A stretch of 64,000 nt of DNA from Aphelidium insulamus (GCA_036784855.1 JAZDSV010000001.1:248001-312000); one strand, 5' to 3'. Positions 1 to 10,860 are shown, counted from the stretch's first letter. The notes: generated from the sequence alone by a model not told the origin. Numbers and translations: made by a program.

Positions 1-507
1 ATATCGCTCGTGAGTGTTCTAGTGACGCTGGCAGTGGCGCGCGGTCAGAGTCTACGCGACATATTTACAGGGTCGCTGCCACAGGCGCGTGAACCTCCTC
101 CACCTCCCGCAGACACTACTCCGCCGCCTCCTCCCGCAGACGCGCCACCTCCCCCGCCTGCACCGGCCCCATCACCTCCCCCTCCATCGCCGCCCTCACC
201 GACACCTTCGCCGCCGCCAACAACTCCATCTCCTCCTCCGCCACCACCCTCATCTCCGCCGCCAGCATCTCCGCCGCCGTCAACCCCTACACCCGCATCA
301 CCTACAGCTCCAGTGGCCGCTATTCCAAACATTCCAGCAGTGCCAGGTTCCCCGATTTTATCGCCGTCCACAACCGAGACAGTCCCGCCGTCGCCGACTG
401 TCACGAACAAGACCACTGTGCGCCCTCAGTGGCCAAGTGCTGCCACCGCTAATGCTGCCACCTACTCGTCCCTACTAATCGGTGTCATCTACGCGGCGTT
501 TGCGTAA
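1..507 (+). CDS. Proline-rich, probably GPI-anchored surface protein (5' end outside window)
   Basis: The frame is open from the first base of the window, and no ATG precedes the recognisable sequence, so the 5' end is missing. After a short hydrophobic stretch ending in a possible signal cleavage site (VAVARGQ-like, about residues 4-17) the protein is almost wholly Pro, Ser, Thr and Ala, with runs of four to six prolines. It ends in a short hydrophobic tail (YSSLLIGVIYAAFA) with no basic residues after it, as expected for a GPI-attachment signal. The stretch before the tail (RPQWP) matches the same place in the next gene (RPLWP), so the two are tandem paralogues. A role in a cell coat, wall or lorica is inference. 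Function unknown; compositional similarity to hydroxyproline-rich wall proteins is not proof of homology. Confidence 0.65.
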   Translation: MSLVSVLVTLAVARGQSLRDIFTGSLPQAREPPPPPADTTPPPPPADAPPPPPAPAPSPPPPSPPSPTPSPPPTTPSPPPPPPSSPPPASPPPSTPTPASPTAPVAAIPNIPAVPGSPILSPSTTETVPPSPTVTNKTTVRPQWPSAATANAATYSSLLIGVIYAAFA

Positions 508-540
508 TGCGCTGCCACAATACTTTTATACAATGCACAC

Positions 541-546
541 AATAAA
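541..546 (+). promoter_or_regulatory. Polyadenylation signal AATAAA
   Basis: A canonical AATAAA hexamer lies 34 nt after the stop codon of the first proline-rich gene and before the next gene on the same strand. Position and sequence fit a cleavage/polyadenylation signal. Confidence 0.5.
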
Positions 547-669
547 ATTCTACTCAAACACCTGACCGCTACTTAATATGGCGCAGGGGTAAGCTTGGCA
601 TCGGTAGGTGCGGGGCCTTGGCGCATCTTTCACTCTCGCCCGTCAAGCATCAACGTTCATTTGTTAACA

Positions 670-1263
670 ATGCGCGTGTCGACTTGCTTGGCTTCCGCCT
701 TGGTGTACGCGTGCGTGGCCTTCAACGCGGTCACTTATGCGCAAAACACGTCCACTCCCACTCCCAGTCCCACTCCCACACCCACGCCGACACCAACACC
801 CACTCCTACTCCGACGCCAACGCCAACACCCACTCCCACTCCCACTCCTACACCCACTCCCACACCCACGCCGACACCAACACCCACTCCTACTCCGACG
901 CCAACGCCAACACCCACTCCCACTCCCACTCCTACACCCACTCCCACACCCACACCTACACCGCCACCGCCACCGCCGCCGCCTGCACCATCGCCACCCG
1001 CACCCGCTCCCCCGACCGTGATTGTTCCCGTGCCGGGTCCACCCACAACAACCATCATTCCACCGCCGCCAGTCGTGATGGTGCCATCGCCGGACTCTCC
1101 CACACCGCCCCCTCCTGCCCCGGCTCCAGGACCAGACGGAACCGTACCTCCTCCACCGCCGAGTGGTGCCAAACGACCGCTCTGGCCGGGGTCCGCGTCA
1201 TTGAACGGCCCGTCGGTAGTTTTGCTGGCTGCATCACTCTTGCTCGCGTATGTCGCGATCTAA
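670..1263 (+). CDS. Pro-Thr repeat surface protein with signal peptide and GPI-type tail
   Basis: Single-exon gene of 197 residues. The ATG at 670 begins a good signal peptide (basic MR, hydrophobic core to about residue 24, cleavage near TYA-Q). Residues about 28-97 are an almost pure (Pro-Thr) repeat, followed by Pro-rich linkers, and the protein ends with a hydrophobic GPI-signal-like tail ([15 protein letters not shown]). The motif RPLWP before the tail is shared with the upstream gene (RPQWP), showing common descent in spite of different repeat types. An upstream in-frame extension exists but lacks an ATG. The Pro-Thr block suggests an extended, possibly O-glycosylated stalk on the cell surface (inference). 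The mirror-strand Gly-Val frame across the repeat is a shadow. Confidence 0.7.
   Translation: MRVSTCLASALVYACVAFNAVTYAQNTSTPTPSPTPTPTPTPTPTPTPTPTPTPTPTPTPTPTPTPTPTPTPTPTPTPTPTPTPTPTPTPTPTPTPTPPPPPPPPAPSPPAPAPPTVIVPVPGPPTTTIIPPPPVVMVPSPDSPTPPPPAPAPGPDGTVPPPPPSGAKRPLWPGSASLNGPSVVLLAASLLLAYVAI
781..948 (+). repeat. Perfect 84-bp tandem duplication inside the Pro-Thr coding repeat
   Basis: Bases 781-864 are repeated without mismatch at 865-948. The unit encodes 28 residues of Pro-Thr repeat. Identity at synonymous positions, where the shorter 6-bp units differ, points to recent duplication by slippage or unequal exchange. Confidence 0.85.
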
Positions 1264-1944
1264 CCCTCCTCAATATAACACTGGGCATGTGAGGCTTCAT
1301 ACTTTGTGCGCCGCATAATACCAGGTGTACGGTACTCTGTGAACTCTGTTAACTTCTAAAGGTACACCTTTACGTATGTATCATGATGCGCTCAGGGAAT
1401 TGTAGTTTAATTAAACCGTCACGTTGCCCAAGGGCAATCTGGATCTCAAAATCATCACGGCGCGTATATAGATTGTACGTTTGCAGGCACCCTTTACACG
1501 GATGCGTGCACATGTTTGTATATAATCAAAGCCTCATCGATCTTGGTGATAAGTTTATAATAGTCTTCATCGGCGTGTCACTGCCTAAGAAGCGCGGATA
1601 AACTGTTTAAATCATCGGCTGCACAATTGATCGCTGGCGGTGCAGGGCACTTGGATGCCAAGCGCGCACTGCACCGCGTTCCTAGCAGTTGAAGATGGCG
1701 GTGTTAGGAGATTGCATCGCGTTTTATACCCATCACGGTTAAGGTTCCTTCGGTCCAGGTTAGGGAGGGTCGGCTTAAGGTTGGGTTACGTCCAAAGTTC
1801 CGTATCAGGATTTGACACGTGTACGCGATGGCGTTCTTGCGCACTGTTTCGCACTGTGGCTGCTATAATAAGCGTCACAATGCGCGGCCATAAGAACGCC
1901 CGGTGTCGGTGGTAACGCACTTGCTCTCCTCAGTTGTTCTGTGC
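1264..1944. other. Non-coding gap with one possible hairpin
   Basis: No frame here has convincing coding character. One inverted repeat is visible: 9-nt arms at 1637-1645 and 1669-1677 with a 23-nt loop that has a smaller GGCA/TGCC stem. It could be a structured RNA or chance. It probably also contains the promoter of the downstream P-I-x-E repeat gene. Confidence 0.4.
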
Positions 1945-1995
1945 ATGTATTATCAGCCAGTTCAAGCTTTCGCCTCTCACAAGTACGACAATAAC

Positions 1996-2931
1996 ATGGG
2001 CCAACAGCAGAGTCGTCACGCTAATCGCTCCGCGACCACGTCCATCGGGCCAAATGCACGCGGAGGCGGCGGAACATATTATGAGCGACCGCAGCTCCAA
2101 CAAATGGAGCCTCCATACCGCCAGCAGGGACCGCAAGAACGCGGCACTGGTGTGTACGAACAGTCGCCGCAGTCGGAAGGCGCGCTACTGCCACCCACCG
2201 AGACACTGCAGCAGCCGCCCCAGAATCTGCAGACGCGTCATGCTAACGCGGTGTTGGTTGAGCATGTTGTATCGGAGGAGATGGAAGAATATCAGCCGAT
2301 TATCGAACGCGACCGCATCATCACGGAACTGGTGCCCATCGTGGAGAAAAAGACGGAACAGATGGTGCTACCGCAGCGTGTGCTGAGGCGTGAGCTGCCG
2401 GAACTGGAGCGTCAGTGGAATGCACCAGCCCAACTTCCCGTCCTGGATATTGGACTGGCCTCTGGACGCGAATATCTCCCTACAATCCATCGTACATTGT
2501 ATGTTTCGTGTCACTGTGCAACTATTGATGATAAACTACATAACCGTCGTCTAGCCAAAAGCCCCCGATTGTTCGTGAGCGCGTGCTGCACAATGTAATC
2601 GAAGAGGTGCATCCAATTATTGACCGTGAAGTGGTCGAGACCACCATCATCGAGACATTGAATCCCATCCATGAGGTTGTCCATGAAATGCCGGTACTGA
2701 ATTTTCTTATGGCTTCACAACAATAATAATCTTGTTATTTAGCGCATCCGCCAGCCGATTTGGCTGCAACAGGAAGGTATGGTATCGGCGGCTGCCGCAT
2801 CTGGCCGTGACTATGAAACGCAACGACCGCCAGCAATGCGCCAACTGGGCGGCGGCGAGTCGGAGCGTGGTGGACGCTGGGAGATGGAACAGCAACCTCA
2901 GCAACAGCTTGGTCTGCAACAGCACTGGTAG
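1996..2931 (+). CDS. N-myristoylation-type protein with P-I-x-E repeats
   Basis: Model: join(1996..2498, 2555..2693, 2743..2931), 276 residues. Intron 1 (GTATGT..CTAG) and intron 2 (GTACTG..TTAG) keep frame. The start at 1996 gives MGQQQSR, a textbook N-myristoylation signal; an in-frame ATG at 1945 would remove it. The N-terminal third is Gln/Pro rich. The middle has two or more copies of a motif of the form E-E-x-x-P-I-I-x-R-(D/E)...P-I-x-E, for example EEYQPIIERDRI and EEVHPIIDREVV. The C-terminus is Gln rich and ends QQHW. The repeat resembles, from memory, the P-V-I-x-x-E repeats of uncharacterised fungal 'allergen-like' proteins and loosely the alveolin repeat of cortical cytoskeletons. 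Homology to either is unproven. A lipid-anchored peripheral membrane or cortical protein is a reasonable inference. Confidence 0.65.
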
Positions 2932-3023
2932 CGACGTGAAAGTAAAATCGAACGCATAAGTGGCAGTGCAACAATATATGGCAGTATTGTATTGTCTCGC
3001 TTGAAAGTGCACTTCAATGAACT

Positions 3024-3779
3024 TTACATCTTGCTGGGCTCCTTGAGCAGGCTTTCCACGTCGGATGCCAGCGATTCCGGGGTGGCAGCAGAGCTGTGGC
3101 GCGACACCACATGTCCGTCCTTGTTGAGCAGAAATTTCTATAACTCATCAGCACCACACATTTACAAAGAGTACTTCAAGCGTGCCTCAAAGTTCCACTT
3201 TATGCGCGACATCATCAGCTGCGACTTTTGCGATTTGAGCCACTCGTACACGGGGTGAACATTGTCGCCATTCACTTCCACTTTTTCCATCAGCGGGAAG
3301 CTGACGCCAAACTTGCGCTGGCAGAACGACTCGATTTCTTCGGGGAGATCAGTACGCTACATACGACACCATCCAGTGCACGTACGACTGGCATCGCCGG
3401 GCTCTTGGCCGCCAAACTGATTACACGGAAAGCCCAGGATGACAAAGCCCTTGTCATTGTACTTTTTGTACAACTCCTCCAGACCCTTGTACTGCGCGGT
3501 GAAGCCGCACTCGCTGGCCGTGTTCACCACCATAACGACTTTGCTGCGCAGGGCACCCAGATCAAATGGTTTGCCGTGCAGATCATTGACCTTGAATCCG
3601 TAGAAGGGCGAGGGCTCGGTGGCAGTGGACATGGCGGCAGGGCTGTGTGGCGTGGCAGACTTGGCGGAGAATAGCTTGCTGGGTGGAAATAGCCGGAGCA
3701 TGCAGAACGAAAGCGCAACAACAGCGACGCTCACTACCACCGCCGATCGATTTGTCATCACACGCTGGGATGACGTCAC
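3024..3779 (-). CDS. Glutathione peroxidase, Cys-type, with N-terminal membrane anchor or presequence
   Basis: Model: complement(join(3024..3137, 3186..3337, 3386..3779)), 219 residues. It reduces hydrogen or lipid peroxides with thiol donors. The catalytic Cys is residue 91 in NTASECGFT (codon TGC, so no selenocysteine), the partner Gln is residue 121 in FPCNQFGG, and the Trp lies in KWNFE. GPx4/plant-type length of the core, without the dimer loop of GPx1. Residues about 12-30 form a hydrophobic segment after a short polar start, so the enzyme is probably membrane-anchored, secreted or organellar; an internal Met (about residue 50) would give a cytosolic form. Intron 1 is 48 nt GT-AG. Intron 2 is also 48 nt and needs a GC donor to restore the conserved NFE-KFL junction. 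Convergent with the P-I-x-E gene, 92 bp apart. Confidence 0.88.
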
Positions 3780-4086
3780 ACTGTTAAAAGTGTGAACTAT
3801 CCAACTATTATTTAAGGCAAATGCTTGGTACTCGCGTCAGACAACATATGTACAATGCAGTCCTGCCAAATCAAGTTCTCTTGGCATGATGGTTCGCCTA
3901 TATTATGGCACATACAGCTTATTCAGATTAAAATAGTCCTACATGTTTCAAGTAATCTTTGTCGAATGGTGTCTACTTCTTGCTACTTCTTTAGAGCTTA
4001 TGGAAGTTCCCATTACCAAACTCAACGAACTATTCTCATAACATTACGATACACTCCCATGATGTTTATTGCTGTAGCTGATCGTA
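3780..4086. other. Intergenic region upstream of the peroxidase gene
   Basis: AT-rich spacer between the peroxidase start and the 3' end of the PTTG1IP-like gene. It must hold the peroxidase promoter and the terminator of the other gene; I see no clear TATA box, repeat or coding frame. Confidence 0.4.
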
Positions 4087-4863
4087 TCACTTTCTAAGCG
4101 CGCCAAATAGTGCAGATGACTTGTTCTTGTTGGCGGTGGACGAGGAGCCGCGCTGTTCCGCCGCGTAGTTCTTGGACACGGCGTCGGCACTCAACAAACC
4201 CTCCTCCTTGCCGCGCAGATAGTTCTTGTACTTGTTGCCCAATTTGCCCATCCCGGCGCCGAATGCCGCTTTCTGCTGCAGTTTATTTCCCTTGGCTCGT
4301 CGCTTGCCGCACCACCACCACAATCCAATACCGCCCACCAATGCCAGCAGCCCGAATCCAACCGACAGGTACACCGCGATGAACCGCGCACCCGATTGTG
4401 TCACTATAATGCGAGCAGCGTCAGTGGCATGTAAGCATTTAACATACAGTGATAAATGCAAAAGTTCATATATACAAACGTATATAACATGCAAAGAAGG
4501 CAGCTTTACGCGTGGTCACGCACCGGTGCAAGTGCCAAACTTCAAATCTTCTCCGCCCAGTGGACACTCTGTCGCGTTCATGGCGCCAATAATGTCGGCG
4601 CGGATACATCTCGCATGGCTAACACACCAACCACACACGGACTGTGCCGTGCACATGTCACACGTCGTCTGGTTGGCGCAGATGGCGGCGTCTGTATCGT
4701 GCCGTGTCACGTATCAGGTGTACAGGGAATACTTATGTATGCACGTACCATGAACCGCATCCGCGTTAAGTGGCTGCAAGTTGGCCGCCCACAGCATCAG
4801 CACCAGTGTCAACACGGTGCCAACATTGAGCCAAGATGTCACCTGGAGTGCGTGGCTGTTCAT
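4087..4863 (-). CDS. PTTG1IP-like type I membrane protein with PSI-type Cys domain
   Basis: Model: complement(join(4087..4403, 4524..4691, 4749..4863)), 199 residues; all three exons join in phase 1. The order is signal peptide (about residues 1-36), a compact Cys-rich domain (C-x4-C-x2-C-x5-C-x2-C pattern with CDMCTAQSVCGWC) typical of PSI/plexin-like folds, one transmembrane helix (FIAVYLSVGFGLLALVGGIG) and a Lys-rich cytosolic tail with KNYLRGKEEGL. The same order and length are those of the pituitary tumor-transforming gene 1 binding factor (PTTG1IP) family, an uncharacterised or trafficking-related membrane protein. The family call rests on architecture and the Cys spacing. The two introns are 57 and 120 nt. 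Confidence 0.68.
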
Positions 4864-5014
4864 GGCTGCTGTGCTGTGCTGGTGTTCTGACACACGGAAG
4901 ATCAGCCGGTAGCTGTTTGTTGGCGCCACCACGACAACTGCCACCACGACAACGGCGACGCTTGTGAGCGCTTCGCACGCACGCACACACACGCACTGTG
5001 TTACACTGTGCGTA

Positions 5015-6024
5015 ATGGACAGCCTGCTGCACAGCATCAGGCAAGGCGCCGAGTTGAAACGTGCGGCACCCACCGTCGTCACGGATCGCCATCTCAACCA
5101 GGTATCTGCGTGCTTATGTGTACGCGTATCAGAACCTCCGACAAGGTGCTAATAATGCCCCATATCGTAGTATGAGGAGGTGCTAGGGCCAGACGGGGCG
5201 TATGAGAAGCGTGCAATCGGCAACAAGCGCAAGGAGGGCCGTCTTACGGCCGCCGAAGCCGACTACTACCTCGACAAGAAGGCGTGCAAGGTCCGTATTT
5301 GTGTGTGTGTACGTGTATATACGTGCCTGATGCGTGTCTGCGCCAGGTCATGGACGGTCTGTTTATCGGTAGCGTGGATGCTGCGTCCAACCGAGAAACA
5401 CTACAGGGCAGCGGCATTACGCACGTAGTTTGCGTGGCAAATGGCGGCCAGGCATTCTTTCCCGAGGTGTGTATGCCTTTTATCTACCTATAAGTACTTG
5501 AATGTGTGTATGCCTGTACGTATGTGTTACGCTGCATGTGTGCAAGTATGTATCTTACATGTATCAGTGTATGCGTTTAAGCGTGTTAACTGTATGTACG
5601 AATATCTGTAGAAAAGATACATGTGCTCACACTCCATGTACAGCAATTGCAATACTTTGTGCGAACAATAGCCGATTTGCCCGATGCACCGCTGATTGAA
5701 CTGCTGGACGAGGCAGTGGCGTTCATTGACAGTGCTCGCGCATCCGGGGGCGCGGTTCTTGTGCACTGGTACGTACATACATATGTTCAAGAAATACCTG
5801 TGAACTGTTAATGATAACCATGCCGTAGCACGCAGGGAATATCGCGCAGTGCCGCAATTGTTATCGCCTATGTCATGTACAAACAGCGGGTTCCATACGC
5901 CGAGGCATTCATGATGGTGGCCGCGGCCAGACCGTGTATCCGGCCCAACTACGGCTTCGAGCAACAGCTGGCTGTGTATCAGCGGCGAATCATGACATTG
6001 GCGCCGCTGGAGGAGGCTGAATGA
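5015..6024 (+). CDS. Dual-specificity protein phosphatase
   Basis: Model: join(5015..5101, 5171..5290, 5347..5466, 5644..5768, 5829..6024), 215 residues. It hydrolyses phosphate from Tyr and Ser/Thr residues. The signature HC-x5-R-S is HCTQGISRS with the nucleophile Cys at about residue 151 and the general acid Asp in ADLPDAP (about residue 120). The nucleophile codon itself is split by intron 4 (TG|C). The entry to the fold, DGLFIGSVDAAS followed by GITHVVCVAN, is typical of small DUSPs. No CH2, kinase-interaction or lipid domains are seen; the first 65 residues are charged and family-specific. Intron 3 is longer (177 nt) and GT/TG rich. Substrate cannot be inferred. Confidence 0.88.
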
Positions 6025-6108
6025 TATCGAACGGGTGTCTGAATGGATGATTTTTGCTTCTTACTGATTTTGGCTGTTTATGTACTTGCCGTGCTTGTTG
6101 CTTGTGCA

Positions 6109-6151
6109 TGTGTGTCTGTGTGTGTGTCATCGGCAGCAAGAAAAAAGAGTG

Positions 6152-6186
<35 letters not shown>
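6109..6186. repeat. (TG)n followed by (AC)n microsatellite
   Basis: A TG-rich tract at about 6109-6128 is followed by a pure 34-nt (AC)17 tract ending at 6186. The two are complementary and could fold back on each other. Lies between the phosphatase and the SUN gene. Confidence 0.85.
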
Positions 6187-6188
<2 letters not shown>

Positions 6189-6564
6189 CACATGGTTGTA
6201 ACAGCCGCCACGCCTCGCCGGGACGCGGGGCAGAGGACTGCAGGAAGCGGTAGCCATTCCTCTCAGCACTCTAATGGTTGGTGTCAGCGGTGCCAATTGG
6301 CTCCCATTCCCTGACTCCTCTTGCACAGGGCCTCGCTCGCCCGGCACAATCAGGCCGCCGATTTCCTCTCTTGGGTACTACACTACTTTAACCACGTGTA
6401 TTCCCACACCACATGCTGACCACATGGTGCAGTCTGCCGGGAGACACGTCGGTGCAACAGAAATTGAATTACATGTCGCTGCGTGACGGGAAACAGTACA
6501 ATGTAGGTGCTCGCTGAGAGCAGCAGGCAATCGAGTAACAGTCCTGCAGACAACGCCCACAGTC

Positions 6565-9062
6565 GTGCGGCCAAGAAGAGATGCGCATAGCACTGCAGGA
6601 AGTCGTCGCAAGACCCCGCCGGCTCGCTCTCCTGTAGCCGTCAGCTCATCGGACGTGCTCCATTATGCAAATGCTGCATTCGATGACGGCGATGATGATT
6701 ATGATGATAATGACGATGACAACTTTCTCCAAAGAGGCGACATTGATGCCGTATCGCCGCCACAAGGTTTTTCCACCACACCGTATCCGGCGTCGCATCG
6801 TGGCTTTGTGAGCAGCAGCGATGTTGGGAGTAGCAGTATTGCAAACCAAAATGATGCACATCGACGGCAACCATTCACACTGCGCAACACGTCCAGCATC
6901 GTCCATGGGTCCACAACAATACAGTCTACACGCAACTTTTCGCCGAGAGCTGCGATACACACGCTAAATTACAATAACGGTTATGGCCGTGATTTGGATG
7001 CACAGATGGCAGTTGATGATGAAGATGTACCACAGCCTCGATCTCCGTCGTATTCACCTGATCCCACGGAATCCGACGATTTTGGCGATTATAACACGGT
7101 GGCAGACGAATATGATGCTGCAATGGTAGCGGACACTGAACCCGCTGTGGACACGGAACGTTTTATTATTCGAAAGATTGCGGCGTGGGCAACGAGCTTT
7201 GGTCAGTTTATACAAACAGCACTGCTGTGCGTCTGACATGCAGGTTTCGAGTGGGACACACTGATGGTGACCCTGATCGCCCTAGCCAAACTGGTGCTAT
7301 ATCCCGTCAAAATTGCCCTACGACTTTTGCTGGCAGGATACTTGCTAGTCTCGAGATGGCTGGAAGATTCGACGCTTCTCAGATTGCTTTTTCTAATCTC
7401 AGCATCCATATTTACCGCCTCCATGATGTCGTCGCTCTTTGGTGGTAGTCATGATACCGGTACATTTCCATGCAAACGAAAATACTGTTGTTAAAGCATT
7501 TATAGCGTCATTAAGTGAACAGCCTTTATCACTGAATTCAACAACAAGCGAAATCCCGGCTGAAAGTACCGCCACAGGTCACATAGTCAGTGTAACAATT
7601 GATGAACCATTCATCCAGCGTCTCGAAAAGGAACTCGCCGCAATTTCACAGAGGCTTGATGAGCTCTCCGCCATCGATAAAACTTTCGTGGACCACGCGG
7701 AGCTTAAAGCTGAAATTTCTAAACTCGACAAGTCCTACTCTGCAATTCGGGACGACTTGAACATGCTTCAGCAACGAGAGCATAGTGGCCAGATATCAGA
7801 CCACCACTCCATCCAAGAGCAGATCGAGGCACAAATCCGTGCTATACTCCCCGATCTGCTTCCTGCTCAAATTGACTCCAAGGGAAACGTAAACGTCGTT
7901 CCACCATTCTGGAATTTTCTCCGAGATCATTTTGTGGCACGCGCTGATGGCGGCGAAGAACATGTCAAATTTAATTCTTCCACTGAGGGCTCTGCAACTT
8001 TAACGAAAGATGAAGTAATGTCAATTGTCCATGAACGGCTTGCTGGTGTCGAAAATGAAATGGCTCGACGAGAAAAGGAATTATATCGGCAGATGGAGAC
8101 GGGGCAGCATACCAAGCCACTTAGCCAAGAATCCTCGGTCGAGTTAAGCATGGTAACCACAGTATGTTTTTAATCATCCATTAACTCACATTAAAAGATT
8201 CAAACGCTGGTGCGAGAAGAGCTGAAGCGCAGCGTCGCGGATGCGAACAGCGGCCCAAATTATGCCTTGAGATCACTGGGTGCAAAGATTTTACGTTTCG
8301 GCGGCCTGACATCGAGAATATATGTTGACGAATACGGACAAAGACAGACCGGTGCTTCAACTGCAGCGTCATCGGTGTTCTCCTGGATTCAAATTGTGGT
8401 CTGGCCATCGTGGCGATTCCCTCAGCCACCTCCCACTGCCAATCCGCCGGAGACTATTATCGACGTAAGGATTAGTTCGCGTATTAATACACGATTAATG
8501 GTCTCCTAGCCACAGGCAATTGCGCCTGGTAAGTGTTGGGCATTTAATGGTCAGAAGGGTTTGGTCACGATCATATTGGCTGCGCCAGTCAATATTACGG
8601 CTTTCACGGTGGAGCATGTTGCGAGGAATTCCTGGCCGGATTACAGTGCTGCGCCTCAAGACATGGAAATTTGGGTAATATAGACATATGTCTAGCATCC
8701 ATCTAACCATCTAGGGACTTGGTCTTCCCGAATCGATGCGGAATATGCTGGCAACGACAATGATGCGCGCCGTGCAAGACACCGCCCTTCTCAGCTACAT
8801 TCAGACAAGATTCTTGGCCACAATACCGCAAACCTATCCGAACGCCAACGTGAAGAGTGTTCATGACATCACTGATCTTCCAGCTCGATTACTTGCGAAA
8901 TTCAAGTACCAGGCGGAAGACGGCGAATCAGCGCAAACATTTCCATTGACACATGGTAGCGACGCAGTACAAGACCCACGCATCGATGTGATACAGCTGC
9001 GCGTGCTATCGAACTGGGGCAAGCCAGATTACACCTGTCTCTACCGTTTGAAGGCTCACTAA
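6565..9062 (+). CDS. SUN-domain nuclear-envelope protein (first exon not resolved)
   Basis: Visible exons: (<6565..7201, 7244..7459, 7506..8161, 8198..8464, 8510..8674, 8715..9062), about 760 residues. The frame is open upstream to about 6487 but has no ATG, so a short first exon must lie further 5'. Order: a Ser/Asp-rich nucleoplasmic N-terminus, hydrophobic helices encoded at about 7265-7440, a coiled-coil region, then the SUN domain in the last three exons (GPNYALRSLGAKI, CWAFNGQKG, a FTVEHV strand, VLSNWGKPDYTCLYR). SUN proteins span the inner nuclear membrane and bind KASH peptides in the perinuclear space, forming LINC complexes. Introns are only 36-46 nt. The donor of intron 3 may be 8153 or 8162 (both in phase 0). 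Confidence 0.85.
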
Positions 9063-9125
9063 GTTATAAAAGAAATGTATATATGTGTAATCGATCTATA
9101 TCGGCATCCTTATTGACTTTTACCA

Positions 9126-10860
9126 TCATGTATCGCAACCATTCTTCCTCTTCCACTCGGCCCTGATGGACTTGTAAAGCAAAATGTCTTCGCTATCGAT
9201 ACGTAGCGCCCCGCATTTGTGCGCTGATCTGATACTGGACCAGCCCTGATTTAAGCGCGCGCCCATCAGCTCGTACAGAACGTCGGCACTGAACTGAAAG
9301 GGCGCCTCGGTGGAGAGCACATGCACCGCGTGTGCAAGATTATCCTCACCGCTGCCGGACACTAGATCACCATACCGTTCGACGAGCATCCCACTCGACA
9401 AGTCTGGCCACCGTGTCACTGGCCAGAGACGTGAACTCGTCACGCCAACAACCAGCCAGCGCCCGTACAGTGCAGACGGCACCCCCTCCACCACAATCAA
9501 GTCGCCCAGACACTTGAAGAACCAGCTGGATGCAAGAATGTACTTTTGCGCCACCCGGAACGGGCCAGTGATGTGTCGCGGCATAGTGACAAGCTGATGC
9601 TGCAGCGAGAGCGCCAGCTGCAACAGCAAAAACACCGTGGCCGACAAGAGCAGCTGGCCGCCTTTGGACAGTTGAGCACAGGCACGGAGTGCTTGCAGTG
9701 TCTCGGCATCACGTTCCGGGCAGTACATCAGTGCCGTGTTGTCGTTGCCGTGCTGCCGGATGAGTCGCCACGCCGCCGACACTGTGCACATGGTCGTGTT
9801 GTGCTCCGCAGTCGAGGCAGCCTCGTCGTTTAGAACAACCGTAGAGTGCCGGCACTGCCTGTCATTGCAGCGCCAATGCACGTGGCCGTCGTCGCCCACC
9901 GACTCCAATACCATGTCGGCACCGCCCGGGCACTTGGCGCACTTGTACGGCGAGGCGAGGCAGCCACCGTCGGCACCGGCCTGGCCACTCTCCTCGAGCA
10001 CACACCGGTCGCAGGTGCACACGAAAAACTTGTGTCGCCACAGCCAGTCACGGCGGCCATGTAGCGGCTGCAGCAGCGTCACCTCGTCCAGGTACGACGC
10101 GGACAGGTACTCGCCGCGCTGAATGTCACGCAGCGCCGTCACGACAATGGAGGGCGGCGGCTCCGTGGCGGTCTCCGCATTAGCGCTCCCCAGACACCGC
10201 CGCTCAAAGTGCATAAACGTGCTGGGCCGACACGAATGGTTCAGCTTGCTGGCCAGCGTGAACAGGGCGCAGTCGGTGCTGGCGGTGTCGTCGCTGCGTG
10301 GCGCGTGGTGCGCATTGGTGTAGGCGGCCAGCAGGAACTGCATCAGTTGGCGCCGTGTGGCTTCCTCGGTCGCGCCCGTCTCGGCAGCCAGCATGCCGGC
10401 ACACTCGTCCACCACGTTTCTGTACAGCTGCAGCGTGGCGTGTCGCGCCGCGCCTGACTGACCGCCGTGTTGAGCCTCCTCGGCCCACGGCGGCGTGGCA
10501 AAGTCTGCGCGTCAGTATTGCATGCCAGGGCGCGGCACTCACCCTCCAACTGGCGGTGCACGCTGTCGGCAATGCTGGCATAGTGCGCCACCGTCTCCAG
10601 GAGCAGCGGGTCGATGGGTCGCCGGTCGCCCAGCCGCGGTTGCAGGTGCGCCCGAAGCCTGGCTGGACATCCGTGGGTGAGCACGGTGTGGACGACTCAC
10701 GATGCGGAAGTCTCTACTCACCGGCGCGCTCGGAGAGGCGGTCACCGCCCCACAGCTGCCAGCAGAGCAGTGGCACCTCGGTGAACACGCGCTCTCCGGT
10801 GGCGTAGTCGCGTTCCGCCACCACCGAGCGCCCCTTGCCCGTCTCGTCCGCGAGCCGCAT
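9126..10860 (-). CDS. SET-domain protein (SMYD-like, no MYND finger seen)
   Basis: Model: complement(join(9126..10504, 10543..10662, 10722..10860)), 545 residues. SET domain features: the N-terminal strand GKGRSVVAERDYATGERV, the pseudoknot motif NHSCRPSTF, and the Cys-rich post-SET CTCDRC with a further C-x2-C pair (YKCAKC). These are the S-adenosylmethionine and zinc sites of SMYD/SET5 lysine methyltransferases. The MYND zinc finger usually inserted in the SET domain is not recognised. The C-terminal third is a divergent helical region. The start chosen is MRLADETG at 10860; the frame stays open only a few codons further (CHFCAM) before a stop, so an extra upstream exon is possible. It lies 117 bp downstream of CFAP206 on the same strand. 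Substrate unknown. Confidence 0.75.

Noticed and set aside
735-1172. Long minus-strand Gly-Val repeat frame across the Pro-Thr gene
   Set aside because: It is the mirror reading of the Pro-Thr repeat, with no start context, signal or conserved motif.
1741-1800. Telomere-like GGTTAGGG/GGTTGGGTTA sequence
   Set aside because: Only one or two degenerate units; not an array.
3338-3385. Selenocysteine or read-through of the in-frame TAG in the peroxidase
   Set aside because: The stop is inside a 48-nt GT-AG intron, and the catalytic residue is encoded by TGC (Cys).
9310-10464. Several plus-strand open frames opposite the SET gene
   Set aside because: GC-rich antisense shadows; the minus strand carries the conserved SET and post-SET motifs.
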